This document shows, one piece after another, positions 1-5,583 of a stretch of DNA of 9,476 nucleotides (position 1 is the stretch's first letter; each line of letters opens with the position of its first letter). The stretch is from positions 1 through 9,476 of the forward strand of contig JABZGM010000071.1 in assembly GCA_015259235.1 (NCBI GenBank), read 5' to 3'. Position numbers and translations under genes: made by a program. This DNA is from Alloprevotella sp. (GTDB lineage: Bacteria; Bacteroidota; Bacteroidia; Bacteroidales; Bacteroidaceae). The notes beneath the pieces are model-generated. The model made no database searches. It was given only the letters and a program-made list of their open reading frames with translations, and was not told where the DNA came from.

Positions 1-111
1 GCAAATAGAAACACAAAAAAAGCAGGAAATAAAGGACCAACAAGCTTGGAAGTTCAACCTTTAATTGCGAGAATAGACAACTTTCAAGCATGGACACACA
101 ACTATAAATAA
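1..111 (+). CDS. Possible 3' end of a gene entering from the left (36 codons, partial)
   Basis: Frame 1 is open from the left edge to a TAA at 109-111 and would encode a 36-residue C-terminus, with a charged start (Lys/Asn rich) and a mixed tail around LIARIDNFQAW. I do not recognise the family. The composition looks like a real protein end, but the stretch is short and other frames are also open: frame 2 runs to a TAA at 62-64, and a minus-strand frame from an ATG near 91 stays open to the left edge. The call rests only on composition and on the stop falling just before an apparently non-coding stretch. The hairpin at 178-206 could also serve as its terminator, because moderately T-rich sequence follows on the plus strand. 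Confidence 0.33.
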   Translation, partial: ANRNTKKAGNKGPTSLEVQPLIARIDNFQAWTHNYK

Positions 112-164
112 CGCGCGCGCGAAGAAAATTCATGCAACAGCGGTGAAGGTAAATATGCGTACTC

Positions 165-206
165 AAAAACAACAAAAGTGGCGAAGCGCGCTTTGCACTT
201 CACCAC
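165..206 (-). terminator. Rho-independent terminator of the ADP-ribosylglycohydrolase gene
   Basis: Read on the minus strand, GTGG-t-GAAG pairs with CTTC-g-CCAC (two 4-bp blocks separated by one mismatch) around a short loop. A U-rich tract (TTTTGTTGTTTTTG) follows. It lies about 40 nt past the TGA at 244-246. The plus-strand side is only moderately T-rich, so it works mainly for the minus-strand gene but could be bidirectional. Confidence 0.72.
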
Positions 207-243
207 TAAGTTTCTACTCGTTTTCAAGAAGAAAGAGCATTGC

Positions 244-1056
244 TCATTTTGCTCCATATTTATCTTCAAACTCACAGAGCAGCTTCTGAAATTCTTGAGG
301 AATATAGTTCATCGCTTTTTGGCGCATATCTTCAGGAATACCGTAGAACGCTTCGGCAATTCCCCCAGTGATGCAACCAATCGTGTCGCTATCCCCGCCA
401 ATGCTCACCGCATTGCGGACGGCATCTTCAAAGTTATCTGCTTTGAGCGCGCAAATGATGGCTTGCGGCACACTGTCTTGGCAAATTCCGCCATTGCCTT
501 GTCCATCGATGCCACGCCAGGAATAACGTTGCTGCAGTTTCTCAACCTCCATCGTCAAGTCATAACCGAATTGTTGTGTGATGCGTTTTTCGATGTCCGA
601 TGCCGAAGTTCCTTGTCGCGCCCACAAAATCGCCATCGCGGTTGCTTGTGCTCCTTTCACACCTTCAGGATGGTTGTGGGTGCAATCGGCAGATTTCTTA
701 GCCCACATCATCACTTCTTCTTCCGAATCAAAAGCCCAACCTACAGGCGCAACGCGCATGGCACTACCATTACCACAACTATTATAAGGCAACGCTGCTC
801 CACCTCTAGCTTTCTCAATGACCCATTGTTGGAACATCCCTCCATAACTCCCCATCGGGCATGGATAGTTCATGGCGTATGCACAATAGAATTCTGCAGC
901 ATCTCCTCCACGCAAGATCCATTCTGCGGTGGCAAAAGTGAGAATACTATCATCGGTACACTCCATTCGGGTTTGAAAAAAAGGAAAGTCTTTAGTGCGG
1001 ATATTATCGAACTCATAAATGCTTCCAACAATATCACCAATAATTGCGCCTAACAT
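244..1056 (-). CDS. ADP-ribosylglycohydrolase family protein (DraG/ARH-like)
   Basis: The 270-residue protein has the hallmarks of the ADP-ribosylglycohydrolase fold. GAIIGDIVGS lies at the very N-terminus (residues 3-12). A TDDS motif is at 34-37 and GGDSDTIG at 220-227; their acidic and hydroxyl side chains hold the two Mg2+ ions in this family. Between them are GNGSAMR (95-101) and HNHPEG (127-132). Characterised relatives hydrolyse ADP-ribose linked to arginine or serine, or small ADP-ribosyl compounds; the substrate here cannot be read from sequence. The length is normal for a single-domain cytoplasmic member, with no signal peptide. The start is fixed by the conserved motif beginning at residue 3; no Shine-Dalgarno precedes it. 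It is a lone minus-strand gene divergent from the nucleoside permease. No ADP-ribosyltransferase is visible nearby. The second motif reads TDDS where TDDT is commoner, a conservative change. Confidence 0.93.
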   Translation of the reverse strand: MLGAIIGDIVGSIYEFDNIRTKDFPFFQTRMECTDDSILTFATAEWILRGGDAAEFYCAYAMNYPCPMGSYGGMFQQWVIEKARGGAALPYNSCGNGSAMRVAPVGWAFDSEEEVMMWAKKSADCTHNHPEGVKGAQATAMAILWARQGTSASDIEKRITQQFGYDLTMEVEKLQQRYSWRGIDGQGNGGICQDSVPQAIICALKADNFEDAVRNAVSIGGDSDTIGCITGGIAEAFYGIPEDMRQKAMNYIPQEFQKLLCEFEDKYGAK

Positions 1057-1147
1057 ATCTATCGTGAATTAGGATTAAACAAAAGAGAACCGCATTTTAT
1101 AATCAATTTCATTCGTATGAGGTCAGTGGCAGTAGCTTACGATGAAA

Positions 1148-1177
1148 CAAAGATACGCAAAATAATGGAGAAACAGA
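1148..1177 (-). promoter_or_regulatory. Promoter for the ADP-ribosylglycohydrolase gene
   Basis: CAAAGATA at 1148-1155 is TATCTTTG on the minus strand, matching the Bacteroidota -7 box TAnnTTTG. A degenerate -33 box (TCTG, plus-strand 1174-1177) lies 18 nt upstream. This predicts an untranslated leader of roughly 85 nt before the ATG at 1056. Only the -7 box is convincing. Confidence 0.6.
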
Positions 1178-1229
1178 ACGTGATACGAAACAACTTTAAT
1201 AAGACGATAGAGAAAAGCCGTTGGCACTC

Positions 1230-1260
1230 TTTGTCAATATCTCATTTTCTGTTATCTTTG
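1230..1260 (+). promoter_or_regulatory. Promoter for the nupG-like gene
   Basis: TTTG at 1230-1233 and TATCTTTG at 1253-1260 are separated by 19 nt, a nearly perfect Bacteroidota primary sigma-factor promoter (TTTG / TAnnTTTG). It predicts a leader of about 50 nt before the ATG at 1315. With the opposing promoter at 1148-1177 it makes 1057-1314 a divergent control region; I see no clear operator in it. Confidence 0.78.
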
Positions 1261-1314
1261 CATGACAATTTCTAGCTAAATCATTCGCATTCTATCTACC
1301 AATCATCTGCAACA

Positions 1315-2592
1315 ATGAATAATACCTCTATCAAATCTCGCCTCATTGGCATGAACTTCCTAGAGTTTGCTGTGTGGGGAGCTTATCTCATCTCCATGGG
1401 CGGCTTTTTAGCCAGCAAAGGCATGGGAGCCAACATCGGCTGGTTCTACTCCATCCAAGGTGTCGTGTCCATCTTTATGCCAGCGATTGTGGGCATCTTG
1501 GCAGACCGTTTCATCCAAGCCCAGCGCATGCTCGCTATTTGCCACTTCATCGCTGCAATCTGCATGATTGGTGTGGGTGTCATCGGCAGCCAAGCGGAGT
1601 TTAGTTTTTGGGAAATCTTCCCCATCTACACCCTCAGTGTGGCAGCCTATATGCCAACTCTTGCGTTGTCTAACTCCGTATCTTATAATGCCCTCGAGAA
1701 ATATAATCTCGACACGGTGAAAGCCTTCCCCCCCATCCGTATATTCGGCACCATCGGTTTCATCATCTCTATGTTGGCAGTCGATTTCTTGGGTTGGCAG
1801 CACGGTCCCCAACAGTTTTATGTTTCTGCAGGTTGGGGACTTATTCTAGCCCTCTATGCGCTCACTCTTCCTGCGTGCCCCACTGCCAAACGAAATTCAA
1901 GGAAAAATAAAGGTTTGGTCGAAGCCATGGGATTGCGCGCCTTTGCCCTATTCAAGCACCGCCGCATGGCATTTTTCTTCATCTTCTCTATGCTGCTCGG
2001 GGTAAGTTTGCAAATCACCAATGGATTTGCCAACACCTTCATCAGTAGCTTCAGCGCCCAAAAGGCATTCGAGGGAGTGTTCTTTGTGGATCATGCTAAT
2101 TTATTGATTTCACTTTCACAGATTTCAGAAACATTCTGCATCCTGTTGATACCTTTCTTCCTGAAACGCTATGGCATCAAGACCGTGATGCTCATTGCCA
2201 TGATGGCTTGGGTGCTACGTTTTGGACTATTTGCCATTGGCACTCCCGCCTTCCCCAAAGTCATCTTCCTCATTCTCTCCATGATCGTCTATGGTGTAGC
2301 GTTCGACTTTTTCAATGTCTCTGGTTCGCTCTTCGTGGACAAGGAATGCGACTCTTCCATTCGTTCCAGCGCACAAGGTCTGTTCATGCTCATGACCAAT
2401 GGCATTGGTGCCTCTGTCGGCATGGTGGGCGCACAATGGGTGGTCAACCAACACACCCAAAACGTGAATGGTGCGCAGATTGGTGACTGGGCTAGCGTGT
2501 GGTATACCTTCTCTGGTTATGCTCTTGCCGTAGGTATTGCCTTCTTCTTCCTCTTCCATGAGGAAAAGAGCCCCAATCAAGTCGAAAAATAG
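1315..2592 (+). CDS. nupG: Nucleoside:H+ symporter, NupG family MFS permease
   Basis: A 425-residue, very hydrophobic protein with about twelve membrane spans, close in length to E. coli NupG (418). From memory of that protein, many blocks match: FPPIRIFGTIGFI (138-150), ALFKHRRMAFFFIFSMLLG (211-229), LQITNGFANTF (232-242), SQISET (268-273), IPFFLKRYGIK (279-289), SMIVYGVAFDFFNVSGSLFV (322-341) and SSAQGLFMLMTNG (351-363). NupG and XapB import purine and pyrimidine nucleosides with protons across the inner membrane; the exact nucleoside range here is unknown. The basic stretch 192-215 is the central cytoplasmic loop joining the two six-helix halves. It appears to be transcribed alone, with its own promoter and terminator. 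No Shine-Dalgarno precedes the ATG, as is usual in Bacteroidota. The coding sequence is intact. Confidence 0.95.
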   Translation: MNNTSIKSRLIGMNFLEFAVWGAYLISMGGFLASKGMGANIGWFYSIQGVVSIFMPAIVGILADRFIQAQRMLAICHFIAAICMIGVGVIGSQAEFSFWEIFPIYTLSVAAYMPTLALSNSVSYNALEKYNLDTVKAFPPIRIFGTIGFIISMLAVDFLGWQHGPQQFYVSAGWGLILALYALTLPACPTAKRNSRKNKGLVEAMGLRAFALFKHRRMAFFFIFSMLLGVSLQITNGFANTFISSFSAQKAFEGVFFVDHANLLISLSQISETFCILLIPFFLKRYGIKTVMLIAMMAWVLRFGLFAIGTPAFPKVIFLILSMIVYGVAFDFFNVSGSLFVDKECDSSIRSSAQGLFMLMTNGIGASVGMVGAQWVVNQHTQNVNGAQIGDWASVWYTFSGYALAVGIAFFFLFHEEKSPNQVEK

Positions 2593-2664
2593 CACATTGT
2601 GATCTCGGGGCATCTGCTCAAGCACAAAAAAGCCCTAGAATATCATTCGGCTAAAGAATAAGTT

Positions 2665-2706
2665 TGGCGCACCTCAGCAGAATATTCTTCTGAAGTGCGC
2701 CATTTT
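2665..2706 (+). terminator. Rho-independent terminator after the nupG-like gene
   Basis: A long interrupted hairpin: TGGCGCAC (2665-2672) pairs with GTGCGCCA (2695-2702), then TCAG with CTGA, then a palindromic AGAATATTCT top, with single mismatches between blocks. A short T-run (2703-2706) follows. It lies about 70 nt past the stop. The T-tract is modest, so termination may be partial. Confidence 0.65.
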
Positions 2707-2737
2707 CTTCGAAAAAAGAGAAGATTTTCAAACAAAA

Positions 2738-2770
2738 TTCGGTAGGATTAAAAACGACAACCTATCTTTG
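2738..2770 (+). promoter_or_regulatory. Promoter for metY-miaA
   Basis: TATCTTTG at 2763-2770 matches the -7 consensus TAnnTTTG exactly. The -33 box is weak (TTCG at 2738-2741, spacing 21). The leader to the ATG at 2872 would be about 95 nt. It contains a distant 5-bp pairing (TCAGC 2779-2783 with GCTGA 2834-2838) but no SAM-riboswitch signature that I recognise. Confidence 0.62.
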
Positions 2771-2871
2771 CAGAAAATTCAGCGTCACATCACGTACTGC
2801 ACTTCCTCAAAGTTAGATTGTTATTAGGCAGTTGCTGACGATTAAATCACCAAACTTCACAGTATCCTATT

Positions 2872-4161
2872 ATGGCAGAACAACATCCCCACATCGACAC
2901 CCTTTGTCTCACTGCAGGTTGGAATCCTAAAAACGGCGAGGCACGTCAGTTGCCCATTGTGCAAAGCACCACTTTCAAATATGAGTCAACGGAACAAATG
3001 GCGCGCCTATTTGATTTGGCGGAGTCTGGTTATTTCTACTCTCGCTTAGCCAATCCCACGTGCGATGCTGTGGCTGCCAAAATTACAAAATTAGAAGGTG
3101 GTGCAGCAGGTTTGCTCACTTCGAGTGGACAAGCTGCCAACTTCTTCGCAGTGTTCAACATCTGCAATGCTGGCGACCACTTCATCGCCACCAACGGCAT
3201 CTATGGCGGCACTTTCAACCTCTTTGCCGTAACGCTCAAGAAAATGGGCATCGACTGTACCTTTGTCAGTCTCGATGCCACTGACGAGGAAATTCAAGCT
3301 GCTTTCCGCCCCAACACGAAGTTGGTGTTTAGCGAAACCGTCACTAACCCTGGTTGCCGTGTGTGCGACATTGAGCGTTGGGCAGGCTTTGCACATGCCA
3401 ACGGAGTGCCGCTCGTGGTGGACAACACCTTCCCCACCCCAGTAAATTGTCGCCCCATCGAATGGGGAGCCGACATCGTGACCCACTCCACGACGAAATA
3501 TCTCGACGGACAAGGTCGCTGTGTAGGAGGTTGCGTCATCGACAGCGGCAAGTTTGATTGGTCTGCTCATGCCGACAAATTCCCAGGTTTGACACAGCCT
3601 GACGAAAGTTATCACGGACTGACTTACACAGAAACCTTTGGCGAAGTGGCGTATCTGGTTAAAATCATCGCCCAACTGCAACGCGACTTCGGTTGCTGCC
3701 AAAGCCCTCAAAATGCTTATCTACTCAACAACGGCATTGAAACACTGCATTTGCGTATAGAGCGTCATGTAGAAAACGCGCGCCGTGTCGTAGATTTCCT
3801 CAAAAAAAATCCTCAAGTGGCTTGGGTGAATTATGCTGGCGACAAGGACAGTCTGGATTATACATTGGCACAAAAATATCTTCCCAATGGCAGTTGCGGT
3901 GTGCTCTGCTTCGGTCTGAAGGATAAGTCGAGAGAAGCTGCTGTTCGTTTTCTCGACGCCCTTCGCCTCATCAACATTGCCACCCACGTGGCAGACGCTA
4001 AGAGTTGCGTGCTCCACCCTGCTAGCCACACACACCGTCAACTCTCTGACGAACAATTAGAAGCCGCTGGCATCCCCGTCGACCTCATTCGTTTGAGTAT
4101 TGGTATTGAAAATGCTGACGACCTCGTAGCCGATTTGGAACAAGCCCTCCAACAATTCTAA
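2872..4161 (+). CDS. metY: O-acetylhomoserine sulfhydrylase (aminocarboxypropyltransferase)
   Basis: A 429-residue enzyme of the Cys/Met-metabolism PLP family (fold type I). It condenses O-acetyl-L-homoserine with sulfide, giving homocysteine for methionine synthesis, in the cytoplasm. The PLP lysine is K209 in HSTTKYLDGQG (205-215). SSGQAA (84-89) binds the PLP phosphate. YFYSRLANPT (54-63) supplies the Tyr/Arg pair that reaches the neighbouring subunit's cofactor. VVDNTF (182-187) holds the Asp contacting the PLP ring nitrogen, and RLSIGIEN (407-414) the carboxylate-binding Arg. The length near 430 and the long insertion after the PLP lysine (around 225-275) fit MetY rather than the shorter (about 380-400) cystathionine synthases or lyases. 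miaA starts 40 nt downstream on the same strand with no terminator between, so the two are probably co-transcribed. Substrate preference is inferred from family. Confidence 0.95.
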   Translation: MAEQHPHIDTLCLTAGWNPKNGEARQLPIVQSTTFKYESTEQMARLFDLAESGYFYSRLANPTCDAVAAKITKLEGGAAGLLTSSGQAANFFAVFNICNAGDHFIATNGIYGGTFNLFAVTLKKMGIDCTFVSLDATDEEIQAAFRPNTKLVFSETVTNPGCRVCDIERWAGFAHANGVPLVVDNTFPTPVNCRPIEWGADIVTHSTTKYLDGQGRCVGGCVIDSGKFDWSAHADKFPGLTQPDESYHGLTYTETFGEVAYLVKIIAQLQRDFGCCQSPQNAYLLNNGIETLHLRIERHVENARRVVDFLKKNPQVAWVNYAGDKDSLDYTLAQKYLPNGSCGVLCFGLKDKSREAAVRFLDALRLINIATHVADAKSCVLHPASHTHRQLSDEQLEAAGIPVDLIRLSIGIENADDLVADLEQALQQF

Positions 4162-4200
4162 GGCTTCCATCCAGCGCTCGTCTAACCGCTCACCAATTCT

Positions 4201-5145
4201 ATGGAATATCCTCCACAACTAGACATCATCTCTATCCTCGGTCCCACCGCCTCGGGCAAAACGTCCTTGGCGGTGGCACTGGCGTATTTATTAGGCACCG
4301 AAATCATCAGTGCCGACTCTCGTCAAGTCTATCTACGCATGGATCTCGGCACAGGCAAAGACCTTGAAGACTACCTCATCGATGGTCACGCTGTGCCCTA
4401 TCATCTGATTAACATCGAAGAACCTGGCACCAAATACAATCTTTATCGCTATCAGCACGATTTTTTTGAAACCTTGGGAGAGATGCGTTCACGCGGTCTT
4501 CGCCCTGTCGTGTGTGGGGGTACGGGACTGTATCTAGAAAGCGTGATTCGCGCTTACAACATCAGCCATGTGCCGCAGAATCCTGCATTGCGTGCAGAGC
4601 TGGAAGGACAGTCGCTCGAAGCACTCACCGCCCTTCTCAGTGAACTGAAAGCACGTTCGGGACAAACGATGCACAACACGACTGATGTGGACACTGCCAA
4701 ACGTGCCATTCGAGCCATCGAAATCGAGACCTACAATCTCGAACACGGAGCCAGTGAGCGCAACTGCCCCACCCTTCGCAACATCACATTTGGTCTGTCC
4801 CTCGATCGTGAAGTGCGTCGCCAACGCATCACCGAGCGTTTGCACCAGCGTCTCGAAAACGGCATGGTGGCAGAAGTGCAAAGTCTCCTCGATGAAGGCA
4901 TTCCAGCCGAAGATCTCATCTATTATGGTTTGGAATACAAGTTCCTCACCCTCCATTGCACTGGTCAACTGTCTTATGACGAAATGGTGCAGCAACTGGA
5001 AACAGCCATCCACCAGTTTGCCAAGCGCCAAATGACTTGGTTTCGCGGCATGGAGCGCCGTGGCTGCCCCATCCACTGGATTGATGCCATGTTGCCCACG
5101 GACGACAAACTTGCCATCATCGAGGAAACTCTGAAGACACTTTGA
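4201..5145 (+). CDS. miaA: tRNA dimethylallyltransferase
   Basis: A 314-residue protein, normal size for MiaA, which transfers a dimethylallyl group to N6 of A37 in tRNAs that read UNN codons. Walker A is GPTASGKT (14-21). SADSRQVY (37-44) carries the conserved Asp-Ser-Arg, GGTGLY (106-111) lies at the active site, and FAKRQMTWFRG (273-283) is the family signature near the C-terminus. The segment that usually reads IGYKE is here YYGLEYKFL (241-249), a divergent form; Bacteroidales genomes often carry two MiaA paralogues and this may be the less canonical one. It follows metY by 40 nt and probably shares its transcript. A run of eight T at 5146-5153 directly follows the stop, but I found no good hairpin before it. 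Confidence 0.93.
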   Translation: MEYPPQLDIISILGPTASGKTSLAVALAYLLGTEIISADSRQVYLRMDLGTGKDLEDYLIDGHAVPYHLINIEEPGTKYNLYRYQHDFFETLGEMRSRGLRPVVCGGTGLYLESVIRAYNISHVPQNPALRAELEGQSLEALTALLSELKARSGQTMHNTTDVDTAKRAIRAIEIETYNLEHGASERNCPTLRNITFGLSLDREVRRQRITERLHQRLENGMVAEVQSLLDEGIPAEDLIYYGLEYKFLTLHCTGQLSYDEMVQQLETAIHQFAKRQMTWFRGMERRGCPIHWIDAMLPTDDKLAIIEETLKTL

Positions 5146-5204
5146 TTTTTTTTCAAGTCCTCAGTTTCCCCTTCATCGTTTTGCAGGTGATCAATCTTCG
5201 GATG

Positions 5205-5212
5205 CAAAAGTA
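5205..5212 (-). promoter_or_regulatory. Orphan minus-strand -7 promoter-like box behind miaA
   Basis: CAAAAGTA on the plus strand is TACTTTTG on the minus strand, identical to the -7 box of the tRNA promoter at 5318-5325. The nearest TTTG on that strand is 25 nt upstream (plus-strand 5238-5241), longer than normal. Transcription from it would run antisense into the end of miaA. No convincing gene lies in that direction. Confidence 0.25.
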
Positions 5213-5282
5213 TCGCCACACGAGTAGAAAAGCGTGTCAAAGCTGTATATAGACAAGAAATTCAGCTATTGACTGCATTTTT

Positions 5283-5301
5283 CCACCAAATTATTTGGTG
5301 G
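5283..5301. repeat. Perfect 8-bp inverted repeat on the tRNA promoter
   Basis: CCACCAAA (5283-5290) and TTTGGTGG (5294-5301) are exact reverse complements around a 3-nt spacer (TTA). The right arm contains the -33 TTTG (5294-5297) of the tRNA promoter. No T-run follows on either strand, so it is not an intrinsic terminator. The position suggests an operator, but no regulator is known. Confidence 0.75.
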
Positions 5302-5325
5302 TATCGACAAAACATTGTACTTTTG
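5294..5325 (+). promoter_or_regulatory. Promoter of the tRNA gene
   Basis: TTTG at 5294-5297 and TACTTTTG at 5318-5325 lie 20 nt apart and match the Bacteroidota consensus TTTG / TAnnTTTG. Transcription would start near 5332, about 15 nt before the mature tRNA. The -33 box sits in one arm of a perfect inverted repeat. Confidence 0.8.
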
Positions 5326-5346
5326 CACTCGCAAACCAGCAACAAT

Positions 5347-5420
5347 GGCGAGGTAGCTCAGCTGGTTAGAGCGCAGGATTCATAATCCTGAGGTCCCGGG
5401 TTCAATCCCCGGCCTCGCTA
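5347..5420 (+). tRNA. tRNA with CAT anticodon (elongator Met, or Ile2)
   Basis: A 74-nt cloverleaf folds fully. Acceptor 5347-5353 pairs with 5413-5419 (first pair G-U); D arm 5356-5372; anticodon stem CAGGA/TCCTG with loop TTCATAA and anticodon CAT at 5381-5383; variable loop 5391-5395; T arm 5396-5412 with loop TTCAATC; discriminator A at 5420. CCA is not encoded. It is not an initiator: the anticodon stem lacks the three G-C pairs and the first acceptor position is paired. CAT serves elongator Met and also Ile2, where C34 becomes lysidine; sequence alone does not settle which, Met being the default. Confidence 0.95.
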
Positions 5421-5424
5421 CACG

Positions 5425-5456
5425 AAAAGACCCAAGCGATGCTTGGGTCTTTTTTT
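5425..5456 (+). terminator. Strong rho-independent terminator of the tRNA
   Basis: AGACCCAAGC (5428-5437) pairs perfectly with GCTTGGGTCT (5441-5450) around a GAT loop. The stem extends into an A-run on the left and a T-run (5450-5456) on the right. It ends the tRNA transcript eight nt past the mature 3' end and separates it from the M60 gene. The A-run on the left could let it act in both directions. Confidence 0.93.
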
Positions 5457-5583
5457 GATTTTCACAGATATATCATTTAGGCTAAACTATTTTCCTTGGA
5501 TTGAGATGGCAGATTCCTTTCACTCAACAGTGATGCGTCTGTTTTGATTCAGGACTTCTGATTTTACTGAAAAAGAATTTATT

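Noticed and set aside
178..1053. Long plus-strand frame (291 codons) opposite the ADP-ribosylglycohydrolase
   Set aside because: It mirrors the minus-strand gene, has no plausible domain, and opens in the terminator hairpin. The minus-strand product has clear family motifs, a promoter and a terminator.
2771..2871. Possible SAM riboswitch in the metY leader
   Set aside because: There is only one distant 5-bp pairing and none of the conserved SAM-I or SAM-II core sequences that I would recognise. A covariance-model search would be decisive.
5146..5153. Intrinsic terminator for miaA at the T8 run
   Set aside because: The T-run directly follows the stop codon, but no stem longer than about 3 bp can be drawn ahead of it.
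4201..5420. Functional link between miaA and the adjacent tRNA
   Set aside because: MiaA acts on tRNAs with A at position 36 (reading UNN codons); this tRNA has U36 and reads AUG or AUA, so it is not an expected substrate.
5401..5583. tRNA 3' end as an integration (att) site for an island carrying the M60 gene
   Set aside because: No direct repeat of the tRNA 3' end and no integrase appear in the window. The strong terminator follows the tRNA directly, as in an undisturbed locus. The right flank is not visible, so this cannot be fully excluded.
5457..5583. Promoter for the M60 gene
   Set aside because: Only partial matches to TAnnTTTG were seen (for example CTGTTTTG at 5539-5546 and TATTTTCC near 5490), none with a well-spaced -33 box. 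It may use another sigma factor or an activator.
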